From an uncultured Collinsella sp. (GTDB lineage: Bacteria > Actinomycetota > Coriobacteriia > Coriobacteriales > Coriobacteriaceae), in contig UQZM01000031.1 in NCBI GenBank assembly GCA_900545615.1, positions 1-24,102 on the forward strand: DNA of 24,102 bases. Reading direction: 5' to 3'. Positions 1 to 7,264 of the stretch are shown here, piece after piece. The position numbers and the translations under genes are program-made. Within the stretch, counting starts at the first letter, position 1. Every line of letters starts with the position of its first letter. The notes under the pieces are model-generated. The model saw nothing but the letters and a program-made list of their open reading frames with translations, had not been told where the DNA came from and did not search any database.

Positions 1-79
1 CGTTGGGGCCAGGCCCGATTTTGCCTCTTGACAATGTCCTGCTCATATTAAAAGGAACGTCCCCAGGTGCCGGCTGTTG

Positions 80-146
80 AGTTGCGGTGGAATAGGGACT
101 GTTTGGCGCCCGAAAGGGCGATTTTAGTCCGTATTTCACCGCAACT
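80..146. repeat. Intergenic hairpin repeat, family A copy 1
   Basis: Inverted repeat with 21-nt arms at 80-100 and 126-146 (AGTTGCGGTGGAATAGGGAC... against its complement), broken by one mismatch and one G-U type pair. Nested inside is a second stem, CGCCC-GAAA-GGGCG, at 107-120. It lies just past the ppx stop codon. The arm sequence recurs at 6794-6862, so this is a dispersed repeat and not simply a terminator; there is no T-run on either side. The 79 bases to its left show no gene that can be supported. Confidence 0.85.
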
Positions 147-149
147 TAT

Positions 150-1151
150 TTAGAGGGTGCTGAGAGTGGGGGTCCAGCCGATGGTGGGGTTCGCGCCGTC
201 GAGGGTTTCGTTGATGGTGGCGGCCATGCCGGCGAGGAGGCTGCTCTCGCTTACGGTGAGCGTCTTGTAACCGCCGGCGCGCATGAGTTCGCGAATCACC
301 ACGGCGCCAGCGAGAATCACGCCCGCGCGCTTGGGCTGCACGCCCGGCAACGCGGCAATGCCTGCAACATCCAACGCAGACATGCGCTCGATAGCGGCCG
401 AAATCTGCTCCATCGAAAGCTCGCGCAGGTGCACAAAGTTCGAGTCGTACGGCTCCAGTTCGTGGACCAGCGCCACGAGCGTGGTAACGGTACCGCCCAC
501 CGCGACGAGGCGCTCGGCGCGCTCAAAGTCGACAGGCAGGCCCTCAAAGTAAGCCCCGAACTGCTCGCCCGCCCATACGCCAGCGGCGGCAAGTTCACTG
601 TCCGTTGGCGGCAGCGCCGAGAAAAACCGCTCCGTCACGCGACGGCAACCGATGTCCAGTGAGCGCGTCCCCTCCAGCGCAAAGACCCCGCGCTCAGGCG
701 CATAGACGCCCGTCGCGAGCTCCGTGGAGCCACCGCCCGAATCGGCGACGATGATGCGCTCGCCAGCAAAGTCGTGTGCCACGCCAAAAAACGTCAGGCG
801 CGCCTCGACCTCGCCCGGAATCACCTGCGGTTCGAGCCCCAGATCGCGCAGACCGTCCAGCAGCAGCGCGGCATTGGACGCATCGCGCGCGGCACTCGTG
901 CAGGTGGTGCAGACGCACGCGGCCCCAAAGGTACGGGCTTCGTCCACAAACATGCGGCACGCAACGAGCACGCGCTCAACGGCCGCCTCGCAAAAGCGCC
1001 CCGTCGCGTCCACGCCCTCGCCCAAGTCGGTGATCTCGGTATGCTTGGACGATTCCACGATCGCCCCGGCCTCGACCTGCGCCAACACCAGTCGCGACGA
1101 CACCGTTCCCAGGTCAATCGCGGCCACCTTATATCGTTTGCAATCTGCCAT
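150..1151 (-). CDS. ppx: Ppx/GppA-family exopolyphosphatase / pppGpp phosphohydrolase
   Basis: 333-residue ASKHA-fold phosphatase expected to hydrolyse polyphosphate or pppGpp in the cytoplasm. The N-terminal phosphate-1 motif reads AAIDLGTVSSRL (residues 10-21), a variant of the usual DxGSNSxR. The second phosphate loop reads ADSGGGSTE and the catalytic glutamate region GEVEARLTFFG. Length suits the short actinobacterial two-domain form without the C-terminal HD domain. The frame stays open further upstream, but the ATG at 1151 is chosen because GGAGGGGAG precedes it by about 9 nt and homology begins there. It follows the FtsB/DivIC-like gene by 28 nt and is probably co-transcribed with it, an arrangement common in actinobacteria. 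Sequence cannot tell Ppx from GppA activity. Confidence 0.9.
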   Translation of the reverse strand: MADCKRYKVAAIDLGTVSSRLVLAQVEAGAIVESSKHTEITDLGEGVDATGRFCEAAVERVLVACRMFVDEARTFGAACVCTTCTSAARDASNAALLLDGLRDLGLEPQVIPGEVEARLTFFGVAHDFAGERIIVADSGGGSTELATGVYAPERGVFALEGTRSLDIGCRRVTERFFSALPPTDSELAAAGVWAGEQFGAYFEGLPVDFERAERLVAVGGTVTTLVALVHELEPYDSNFVHLRELSMEQISAAIERMSALDVAGIAALPGVQPKRAGVILAGAVVIRELMRAGGYKTLTVSESSLLAGMAATINETLDGANPTIGWTPTLSTL

Positions 1152-1179
1152 TGCGGGCTCCCCTCCGGGCGCTACTCGC

Positions 1180-1941
1180 CTACTCGCCGCTGGACGCGAC
1201 CGTCTGACCCTCGACGCCGTTAAACCCAAACAGCATGTCGAGCGCCTGGATGTACCACGGCGCGTCCTTACCGACTTTTTCGATTTCCTTGGCAACTTCG
1301 CTGGCCTTCTTGGCGTTCGACGACTTCTGGCTCGACGAGGCATCCGAATCGCCGTCCAGGCCCTGCACTTCAATCCTCTTCTCGCCGGGCATCACCAGGC
1401 CCAGGTCCTCGGATGCCGCATCCTTGATGCCCTCCTCCGAGAGCAACTTGTCGACGCTTTTTTGCAGCTCATCATTGTATTGCTGGCGAATCTCGACCTG
1501 CTTGGCCAAGATATCGCTCGAGCGCTTTGCCACGTACAGGTCGCGCACGGGGAAATACAGGCTCACGAGCACCAGGGCAACGACGATGCCGATGAATAGC
1601 CCTCGCTGAGGACCGTGGGTAAAGTCGTAGATCGCCTTGACCACCGCGTTGTCGTTGGCGTAATGCATAAAGTCCGAGCCCGAAAGACGGTTCGAGGGCC
1701 TGCTCGACCTATCGTGCGTTTGAGCCGACGAGCGCTGAGCATGCGACAAACGTGCTGGGCGCACTGGTCCATCTGTCGAAGTATTCACTTGAGCATTGGG
1801 GCGCGAGGTACTTGTCGGGCGCTGCATGGAGCGGTCGGCGCCGGCGTAGGCGGACCCACCGAGCTGCACCGTGCGCGCACGGCGAGGCGACGGCTCACGC
1901 GAACCGGCGGAATAGTACCTGTTGTCGTAAATCTGATCCAT
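1180..1941 (-). CDS. FtsB/DivIC-like septum formation initiator protein
   Basis: 253-residue probable bitopic membrane protein of the divisome. Residues 1-110 are polar, basic and rich in Ser, Arg, Pro and Gln and look disordered and cytoplasmic. A single membrane helix follows at about 114-132 (GLFIGIVVALVLVSLYFPV), then a predicted coiled coil at about 138-170, then an acidic, Ser/Lys-rich stretch (about 195-225) and a final WYIQALDMLFGFNG segment. The helix plus coiled-coil layout and the eno-side location match actinobacterial FtsB/DivIC proteins, which bridge FtsL and FtsQ. Start at 1941 (MDQIYDNRYY) is where a plausible protein begins; the frame is open upstream into the eno terminator, which rules out the longer form. 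The long basic N-terminus is unusual compared with the roughly 100-residue FtsB of enterobacteria. Confidence 0.78.
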   Translation of the reverse strand: MDQIYDNRYYSAGSREPSPRRARTVQLGGSAYAGADRSMQRPTSTSRPNAQVNTSTDGPVRPARLSHAQRSSAQTHDRSSRPSNRLSGSDFMHYANDNAVVKAIYDFTHGPQRGLFIGIVVALVLVSLYFPVRDLYVAKRSSDILAKQVEIRQQYNDELQKSVDKLLSEEGIKDAASEDLGLVMPGEKRIEVQGLDGDSDASSSQKSSNAKKASEVAKEIEKVGKDAPWYIQALDMLFGFNGVEGQTVASSGE

Positions 1942-2032
1942 GTGCGCCTTGTGCGGTTGAGATTTGTTTGCGCTAAGTATTCTAGTTATAGCACGAGCGC
2001 GCGCACCACCTTCGACAGCCTTTGCTCGACAT

Positions 2033-2064
2033 AAAAAAGGCGCTGAGCCATATGGCCCAGCGCC
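2033..2064 (-). terminator. Rho-independent terminator after eno
   Basis: Read on the minus strand: stem GGCGCTGGGCC / GGCTCAGCGCC (one mismatch) with a short ATAT loop, followed directly by TTTTTT. It lies about 75 nt past the eno stop codon, so the FtsB-like and ppx genes need their own promoter in 1942-2032; AT-rich sequence at 1976-1990 is the likeliest place, but no clean -35/-10 pair is visible. Confidence 0.88.
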
Positions 2065-2137
2065 CACAGCGCTTTGCGGCGTCCAGCCAAGGCGGGGGCG
2101 GAACCGAGTCAGCCTCCCCCTCGCCAAATTCGCCCGT

Positions 2138-3427
2138 TTAGCGAATGTTGTAGAACGCGGCCTTGCCGGCGTAGCGCGCGCTGCCCTCGAGCTCGTCCTC
2201 GATGCGGATGAGCTGGTTGTACTTGGCGATGCGGTCGCTGCGGCACGGGGCGCCCGACTTGATCTGGCCGGCGTTGACGCCCACGACCAGGTCGGCGATC
2301 GTGGAGTCCTCGGTCTCGCCGGAGCGGTGGCTCACGATGCAAGCGTAACCGGCCTCCTTGGCGGTCTCGATGGCCTCCAGCGACTCGGTGAGCGTGCCGA
2401 TCTGGTTGACCTTGACCAGGATCGCGTTGGCGGCACCCAGCTCGATGCCCTTCTTGAGGCGCTCGGTGTTGGTGACGAACAAGTCGTCGCCCACCAGCTG
2501 CACCTTATTGCCAATGCGGCGGGTAAGCTCGACCCAGCCGTCCCAGTCCTCCTCGGCCATGCCGTCCTCGATGGAGATGATGGGATAGGTGTCGACGAGC
2601 TTCTCCCAGTAATCGACCATCTGGGCGCTCGTGTACTCAACGCCCTCGCCCTTGAGCTCGTACATACCGGTCTCAGCGTTGTAGAACTCGGTGGACGCCG
2701 GATCCATGGCGTACATAAAGTCGACGCCGGGCTTAAAGCCAGCCTTCTCGACGGCCTTGGTGATGTACTCGAACGGCTCGGCATTGGTCTTAAGGTTGGG
2801 GGCAAAGCCGCCCTCGTCGCCCACACCGCCGCCCAGGCCGGCCTCGTGCAGCACGCCCTTGAGGGTGTGGTAGACCTCGGCGCACCAACGCAGGCCCTCG
2901 GCAAAGCTCGGGGCGCCCACCGGCATGATCATGAACTCCTGGAAGTCGACGTTATTATCGGCATGCACGCCGCCGTTGAGAATGTTCATCATAGGCGTGG
3001 GCAGCAGGTGGGCGTTGACGCCACCCAGGTACTGGTACAGCGACAGGCCCGCCGACTCGGCAGCGGCGCGGGCAACGGCCAGCGACACGCCCAGGATGGC
3101 GTTGGCACCGAGCTTGGTCTTGTTGGGGGTACCGTCCGCGGCAATCAGCGCGGCATCGACAGCGCGCTGGTCGAAGGCATCGAGGCCCACGACGGCGTTA
3201 GCGCACTCGTTGTTGACATGCTCGACGGCCTGCGAAACGCCCTTGCCCAGGTAGCGGCCCTTGTCGCCATCGCGCAGCTCGCAGGCCTCAAAGGCGCCGG
3301 TCGAAGCACCCGAAGGCACCATTGCGCGGCCAAAGCTGCCGTCCTCGAGCACGACCTCGACCTCGACGGTGGGGTTGCCGCGGCTGTCGAGCACCTCGCG
3401 ACCGCAGACGTCCAAAATATCGCTCAT
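2138..3427 (-). CDS. eno: Enolase (phosphopyruvate hydratase)
   Basis: 429-residue glycolytic enzyme that interconverts 2-phosphoglycerate and phosphoenolpyruvate in the cytoplasm; full length for the family. The N-terminal domain starts SDILDVCGREVLDSRGNPTV, and the mobile loop GASTGAFEA lies at 40-48. Metal ligands are visible as Asp242, Glu287 (SIEDGMAEEDW) and Asp314 (LVGDDLFVTN). Catalytic residues are Glu205 (GDEGGFAPN) and Lys339 (ILVKVNQIGTLTE), with the substrate-binding SHRSGETED at about 366-374. Start at 3427 is the canonical one. It is a single-gene unit: a terminator follows it and the terminator of mazG lies upstream. Two direct repeats flank its probable -10 element (see 3501-3545). 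Confidence 0.98.
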   Translation of the reverse strand: MSDILDVCGREVLDSRGNPTVEVEVVLEDGSFGRAMVPSGASTGAFEACELRDGDKGRYLGKGVSQAVEHVNNECANAVVGLDAFDQRAVDAALIAADGTPNKTKLGANAILGVSLAVARAAAESAGLSLYQYLGGVNAHLLPTPMMNILNGGVHADNNVDFQEFMIMPVGAPSFAEGLRWCAEVYHTLKGVLHEAGLGGGVGDEGGFAPNLKTNAEPFEYITKAVEKAGFKPGVDFMYAMDPASTEFYNAETGMYELKGEGVEYTSAQMVDYWEKLVDTYPIISIEDGMAEEDWDGWVELTRRIGNKVQLVGDDLFVTNTERLKKGIELGAANAILVKVNQIGTLTESLEAIETAKEAGYACIVSHRSGETEDSTIADLVVGVNAGQIKSGAPCRSDRIAKYNQLIRIEDELEGSARYAGKAAFYNIR

Positions 3428-3500
3428 GTTGTCTCCCTCTCACTTGGAAACGTAGTGGATGCAAGCGACCGGCTGACCGTGCACCGTCAGTGCGCCTCCG

Positions 3501-3545
3501 TAAGTTAGCCATGTCGCACTTTTTGCATTATGCCCTAAGTTAGCC
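3501..3545 (-). promoter_or_regulatory. Probable eno promoter with two flanking direct repeats
   Basis: On the minus strand two exact copies of GGCTAACTTA (3536-3545 and 3501-3510) sit 35 nt apart. Between them is CATAAT (3527-3532), a good candidate -10 box about 100 nt before the enolase start. No strong -35 hexamer is seen, which would fit a promoter that needs an activator bound to the upstream copy, or a repressor bound to both. Confidence 0.4.
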
Positions 3546-3566
3546 GAGGGATACACTTGATTTTCG

Positions 3567-3612
3567 AAAAATTTAGCGGGAACGATGAGGCGTGTCAGCC
3601 CGTCGTTCCCGC
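3567..3612 (-). terminator. Rho-independent terminator after mazG
   Basis: Minus strand: perfect 10-bp stem GCGGGAACGA / TCGTTCCCGC with a 17-nt loop, then TAAATTTTTC. It starts 4 nt after the mazG stop codon and ends the larC2-yfcE-mazG transcript. Confidence 0.85.
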
Positions 3613-3616
3613 AGTC

Positions 3617-4477
3617 TTACTCCTCTGCCTTGGCGGCATCCCACAGGTCGTTGAGGCCGTGGGTCGAAAGCTCGGCAAGATCCACGTGGGCGTCAGCCGC
3701 CATCCGCTCCATTGCAGCCCAACGGCGACGGAACTTTGCCGTACTGGCGCGCAGGGCGCTCTCGGCGTCGATACCCTCTTTGCGTGCCACGTTGACTAGG
3801 GCAAAGAGCAGATCGCCAAACTCCATTTCGCGCTCGGGCGTTCCGGGGGCCTCGGCCTCAAACTCGGCACGCTCCTCGGCAACCTCGTCCCACACGTCCT
3901 GGACCGTCTCCCACTCAAAGCCTACGGCGGCCGCCTTGCGTGACACCTTCTGCGCCTGCATCAACGCCGGCAGATGCGTGGGCACGCCATCGAGCAGACC
4001 CTCGGGCGCGGCCTCGCCCGCCGCCACGGCCTTGTCCTTGGCGGCTTTCTCGGCAAGCTTGACCTCGTCCCAAATCTTGAGTACCTCGTCGGAGCTGTCG
4101 GCATCCGCATCGCCAAACACGTGCGGATGACGGCGAATGAGCTTGGCGTCGATATCGCGCGCCACGTCGGCCAGCGTAAACTCGCCGGCGTCGGCAGCAA
4201 TCTGCGCATGCAGCACGACCTGCATGAGCACGTCGCCTAGCTCCTCGCGAAGGTGTGCCGCGTCGTCCGCCTCGATGCAGTCGAGTGCCTCGTAGGCCTC
4301 CTCGATCATGTTCTTGCCAATGCTGCGGTGCGTCTGCTCACGGTCCCACGGGCAGCCATCTGGCTGACGCAGACGCCAGACGGTCTGCACCAGATGCTGC
4401 AGCTCGGCCGACGCGTCTACCAGCGTGGACAGATCGCGCGAGCCCTCGGCATTTTGCTGAGCCATGTGCTGCGCCAT
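3617..4477 (-). CDS. mazG: MazG nucleoside triphosphate pyrophosphohydrolase
   Basis: 286-residue all-alpha NTP pyrophosphohydrolase, converting (d)NTPs to NMP and PPi; house-cleaning and (p)ppGpp-linked roles are known for the family. The first MazG domain (about residues 20-125) holds WDREQTHRSIGKNMIEEAYEA followed by HLREELGDVLMQVVLHA, the EExxE...ExxD metal-binding signature. A second, less conserved MazG domain is at about 170-260 (ERAEFEAEAP...EFGDLLFALVNVARKEG), giving the tandem layout of E. coli MazG. The ATG at 4477 has GGAGGAGG 7 nt upstream, lying in the end of the preceding gene; the intergenic gap is 2 nt, so translation is probably coupled. It is last in its operon. Confidence 0.93.
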   Translation of the reverse strand: MAQHMAQQNAEGSRDLSTLVDASAELQHLVQTVWRLRQPDGCPWDREQTHRSIGKNMIEEAYEALDCIEADDAAHLREELGDVLMQVVLHAQIAADAGEFTLADVARDIDAKLIRRHPHVFGDADADSSDEVLKIWDEVKLAEKAAKDKAVAAGEAAPEGLLDGVPTHLPALMQAQKVSRKAAAVGFEWETVQDVWDEVAEERAEFEAEAPGTPEREMEFGDLLFALVNVARKEGIDAESALRASTAKFRRRWAAMERMAADAHVDLAELSTHGLNDLWDAAKAEE

Positions 4478-4479
4478 GG

Positions 4480-5028
4480 TTAGTCCTCCTCCAGGATCAC
4501 GTGGCGAAACGCGCCGCCCTCGTAGATGCCGTAACTGTGCGTACCGTCCTTGGGAATGCTCACACTGCCGGGGTTGAAGAGCCACAGGCCCGGGTGCGCG
4601 GCGCCCTCCTCGTTGACCTTGATGTGCGTGTGGCCGTAGACGAGCGCGGAGCCCCCGGGCAGCGCGGGCGCGTGGTCGACGCTGTTGTGCATGCCGGCGC
4701 CAAAGACATGGCCGTGCGTCAGGAACAGCTCGCGGCCGGTTTCGTCGAACAGCGTGGCGTAGTCGGCCATGACGGGAAAGTCGAGGACCATCTGGTCGAC
4801 CTCGGCATCGCAGTTGCCGCGCACCGCGATGATGCGGTCGGCTAGGGCGTTGAGCAGCGGAATCACGCGCTTGGGAGCATAGTCGCGCGGCAGGTCGTTG
4901 CGCGGACCGTGGTAGAGCAGGTCGCCCAGCAGAACGATGCGGTCGGGCCGCTCGGCTTCGATGGCCGCGACCAGGCGCTCGGTCCAATATGCCGAGCCGT
5001 GGATGTCGGAGGCGATGAGGTATTTCAT
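4480..5028 (-). CDS. YfcE/MJ0936-type metallophosphodiesterase
   Basis: 182-residue calcineurin-like phosphoesterase. All five metal/active-site blocks are present in order: SDIHG (Asp8, His10), LLGDLLYHGPRN, VRGNCD, FLTHGH and VYGHTH, followed by NPGSVSIPKDG, typical of the YfcE branch that hydrolyses simple phosphodiesters with two metals. The frame is open 20 codons further upstream, but the ATG at 5028 is preferred because AAGGA lies 7 nt before it and the protein begins MKYLIASDIHG as family members do. Middle gene of an operon: 56 nt after larC2 and 2 nt before mazG. Physiological substrate unknown. Confidence 0.9.
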   Translation of the reverse strand: MKYLIASDIHGSAYWTERLVAAIEAERPDRIVLLGDLLYHGPRNDLPRDYAPKRVIPLLNALADRIIAVRGNCDAEVDQMVLDFPVMADYATLFDETGRELFLTHGHVFGAGMHNSVDHAPALPGGSALVYGHTHIKVNEEGAAHPGLWLFNPGSVSIPKDGTHSYGIYEGGAFRHVILEED

Positions 5029-5084
5029 GGGGAGATCCTTTCGAATGGGGTTGATGGGGTGGGTGTGGCGCGTCGCCGACCGTG

Positions 5085-5570
5085 TCACTCAAATTGCAGA
5101 GCCGCGGCTTGTGCTGCCTGCATCACGCGCTGGAGCGGCACACCGTGCTCGCGGGCAAGGCGGGCGCAGTCCTCGTACTCGGGCGCTGCACGCTCGCTGC
5201 CATCGGGCAGGGTTGCCACCTTGACGGACACCTCGCCCCATGGCGTCGTTACGCGCTCAAAGCGGCGTGGCAGGCAAACGCGCTCCATGACCTGGCGACG
5301 AATGCCGTTGGTCGTGGTTTCCAAGAAGATGATCGTCTGCAGGCGCTCGATATCCTCGTAGGTGCAGATTACCTGCAGCTGCCAGCCGGGGCGGCCTTTC
5401 TTACAATAGAGGGGCAGCCAGTGCACCTCGCGCGCACCCGCCTCGCGCAGGCGGTCGGCGGCGTAGGCGAGTACCTCAGGCGACGCGTCGTCGATGTCGC
5501 ATTCCAGCTTGACGATGGTTTCGGGCGCATCGGTCTCGCGGGACAGCGGGGATGTGCTATCGCATGGCAT
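5085..5570 (-). CDS. Stand-alone LarC2-like domain (nickel-pincer cofactor cyclometallase C-terminal part)
   Basis: 161-residue protein matching only the C-terminal half of LarC, which in the known enzyme binds metal-CTP during insertion of nickel into the pyridinium pincer cofactor of lactate racemase LarA. Hallmarks are VKLECDIDDASPEVLAYAADRL at about 21-42, the LYCKKGRPGWQLQVIC block, and TTTNGIRRQVMERVCLPR. The ATG at 5570 has AAAGGAG 9 nt before it; upstream ATGs lack a Shine-Dalgarno. No LarC1 domain exists upstream: that DNA is a hairpin-bearing intergenic region and then an opposite-strand gene, so this is not the LarC1/LarC2 frameshift arrangement. No larA, larB or larE lies in the window. 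First gene of the operon with yfcE and mazG. Confidence 0.78.
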   Translation of the reverse strand: MPCDSTSPLSRETDAPETIVKLECDIDDASPEVLAYAADRLREAGAREVHWLPLYCKKGRPGWQLQVICTYEDIERLQTIIFLETTTNGIRRQVMERVCLPRRFERVTTPWGEVSVKVATLPDGSERAAPEYEDCARLAREHGVPLQRVMQAAQAAALQFE

Positions 5571-5676
5571 ACGGTCCGGCTCCTTTCCGCGCGGGCTCGT
5601 TTTGTTCATCCAAACGCTAGCACATCGGACGTGGCACAAGCGTGACTTTCGTCCGTCGCCGCCCTCGCCCCCATCC

Positions 5677-5741
5677 AAACGTGTACGTCAGCCTCCAAAC
5701 ATGTCATTATTTGTCGGTTTTGGAGGCTGACGTACACGTTT
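5677..5741. repeat. Long perfect inverted repeat between divergent genes
   Basis: Arms of 23 nt (5677-5699 and 5719-5741) are perfect complements around a 19-nt loop; the arm contains GTGTACGTCAGCCTCCAAA. It sits in the 299-bp space between divergent larC2 and the PHP gene (5571-5869). The rest of that space shows a TACAAT (5832-5837) that could be the -10 of the PHP gene, and nothing else that can be supported. No T-run follows either arm, and a terminator would make no sense between divergent promoters, so a REP-like repeat or regulatory hairpin is more likely. Confidence 0.85.
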
Positions 5742-5869
5742 TGAGAGCAAGCGAGGCCGCACCACGCGCCGCGCAACCTTTCCAATCGATTTCGATCCCC
5801 GGCGTGCCCGGCGTGTTGAGAGCTGCGCCATTACAATGAAGCGGATTCGCTTGACGCAAAGGAGCCGCT

Positions 5870-6781
5870 ATGCCCATGTGCCCGCTGGTCGATTGCCATA
5901 CCCACACCTCGTTTTCGGACGGGCATGCCTCGTTTGAGGACAACGTCCGTGCCGCTGCTGCGGCCGGCTGCCGCGTCATGGTCTCGACCGACCATCTCAC
6001 CCTGCCCGCCAGCATGGATACTAACTGCGAGGTGCAGGTTACTGAGGGCGACCTCCCGGCGCATCGTCTGGCTTTTGAGGACGCTCGCAATCTTGCCGCT
6101 CAGATTGCGCCAGAACTCACCTTTATCTACGGTTTCGAATGCGATTGGTACGAGAGCTGCGAGCCTTTGGTTGAGCGCTGGTCCCAGGGCGCCGTCGTGC
6201 GTCTGGGCAGTGTGCACTGGATTGGCAACCCAGGCGATATCATGGCCGGTGCCGCGGGTACGGCGGGAACGGAGGACGTCGCTCGTCCCGATACGCCCGA
6301 TTCGCGCTGCGGCTGGATCGACGACGACACCGACCTGCACGTTTGGGAAAACCTGGGCGTGCACGGCGTGTGGGAGCGCTATGTCGATGACTGGTGCCGC
6401 GCCTGCGAAAGCCCGCTCAACTTTGACGTGATGGCTCATCCCGACCTGATCATGCGCTTTTCGAAGGAAGGCTTTGCGCCCGATTTTGATCCCGCGCCGT
6501 TCTGGGAGCAGATGGCCGAATGCGCCCACGATACGGGTCGCCGCGTTGAGGTCTCGACAGCCGCACCGCGCAAGGGCCTCGACGACTATTACCCCTCGAC
6601 GGGGCTGTTGCGCTGCTTCGCCCACGCCGAGGTACCCATCACCTTTGGCTCGGACGCACACCGCGCCTGCGACATCTGCTGGAATATCCGCGAGGCACAA
6701 GCGCACGCGTACGACTGCGGTTATCGAACCTTCGACATCCCCCACGCCACCGGCGAATGGGAATCCACGCCCCTCGCCTAG
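5870..6781 (+). CDS. PHP-domain phosphatase, probable histidinol-phosphatase (HisJ/HisK type)
   Basis: 303-residue TIM-barrel PHP phosphoesterase, the only plus-strand gene here. Metal-binding motifs run in order: DCHTHTSFSDGH (His10, His12), STDHLT, FECDWYE, LGSVHW, MAHPDL and TFGSDAHR, as in HisJ/HisK histidinol-phosphate phosphatases of 270-300 residues. It converges on the his operon, which has HisB only as a dehydratase and no other phosphatase, so it probably supplies L-histidinol-phosphate to histidinol conversion. The ATG at 5870 has AAAGGAG 5 nt upstream; a second ATG at 5876 cannot be excluded. A region at about 120-170 (AGTAGTEDVARP...) is an insert relative to the short forms. Another PHP phosphatase activity is possible. 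Confidence 0.82.
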   Translation: MPMCPLVDCHTHTSFSDGHASFEDNVRAAAAAGCRVMVSTDHLTLPASMDTNCEVQVTEGDLPAHRLAFEDARNLAAQIAPELTFIYGFECDWYESCEPLVERWSQGAVVRLGSVHWIGNPGDIMAGAAGTAGTEDVARPDTPDSRCGWIDDDTDLHVWENLGVHGVWERYVDDWCRACESPLNFDVMAHPDLIMRFSKEGFAPDFDPAPFWEQMAECAHDTGRRVEVSTAAPRKGLDDYYPSTGLLRCFAHAEVPITFGSDAHRACDICWNIREAQAHAYDCGYRTFDIPHATGEWESTPLA

Positions 6782-6793
6782 CCATCCCTTCAT

Positions 6794-6862
6794 AAGTTGC
6801 GGTGAAATAGGGATTGTTTTGCTTGATGAAGCGCTTAAACAGTCCCTATTTCACCGCAACTT
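6794..6862. repeat. Intergenic hairpin repeat, family A copy 2
   Basis: Arms of 26 nt (6794-6819 and 6837-6862) beginning AAGTTGCGGTGAAATAGGGA, complementary except for one position. A small inner stem GCTT/AAGC lies in the 17-nt loop. It occupies the gap between the convergent PHP gene and hisE. The stem matches that at 80-146 almost base for base, whereas the tip is unrelated. It could end transcription from both sides, but neither arm is followed by a T-run. Confidence 0.9.
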
Positions 6863-6901
6863 CCATGACCCCGTCACACCAACAAAGACTGTCCCAAACG
6901 A

Positions 6902-7219
6902 CTAGTGGCGGCGGGCGTTGAGTTCGCCGGCAAGCTCGTCGAGGGTGATACCGTAGCGCTCAAGGGTTACGAGCAGGTGGTAGACCAGGTCGCCGGCCTC
7001 GTAGCGGATGTGATCGTGATCGTTATCCTTGCAGGCCATGATCACTTCGCTCGACTCCTCGGCAAGCTTCTTGAGCAGCTCGTCCTCGACGTCGGTCAGC
7101 AGACGCGCGGTATAGCTCTCCTGCGGCGATGCATCACGACGACCGTGAATCACCTCGGCGAGCCCCGTCAGCGTCTCACCGATATTTCCATCCTGAACGT
7201 TTGCGGTGCGCACACCCAT
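6902..7219 (-). CDS. hisE: Phosphoribosyl-ATP pyrophosphatase
   Basis: 105-residue MazG-superfamily enzyme that converts phosphoribosyl-ATP to phosphoribosyl-AMP, step 2 of histidine synthesis. The family core ARLLTDVEDELLKKLAEESSEVIMACKDND then IRYEAGDLVYHLLVTLERYGI carries the ExxE...ExxD metal ligands. Separate from hisI here, unlike the fused HisIE of enterobacteria. ATG at 7219 has AAAGGA 7 nt upstream. Last gene of the operon, 45 nt after hisI. Confidence 0.95.
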   Translation of the reverse strand: MGVRTANVQDGNIGETLTGLAEVIHGRRDASPQESYTARLLTDVEDELLKKLAEESSEVIMACKDNDHDHIRYEAGDLVYHLLVTLERYGITLDELAGELNARRH

Positions 7220-7264
7220 GGTTCAATCCTTTCTGGTGGCCGAGCGTCTAATCGAGCGCCCGCC

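Noticed and set aside
28..50. TTGACA followed by CATATT as a plus-strand promoter
   Set aside because: Spacing of about 10 bp is too short for a -35/-10 pair and no gene follows on that strand.
1152..1373. N-terminal extension of the ppx frame
   Set aside because: The 74 extra residues are Arg/Ser-rich out-of-frame reading of the FtsB-like gene, and the inner ATG has a strong ribosome site.
1964..3508. 514-codon plus-strand frame opposite enolase
   Set aside because: It is the antisense shadow of eno, a certain gene; the translation is repetitive in Val, Ala, Leu and Gly and has no ribosome site. Similar shadows were dismissed opposite hisC (10084-11511), hisD (12080-13867), hisZG (13868-15043) and both SIS copies (15159-16403, 20125-21585).
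4478..5092. N-terminal extension of the mazG frame through the phosphodiesterase gene
   Set aside because: It is the shadow of the YfcE-like gene in another frame; MazG homology begins after 4477.
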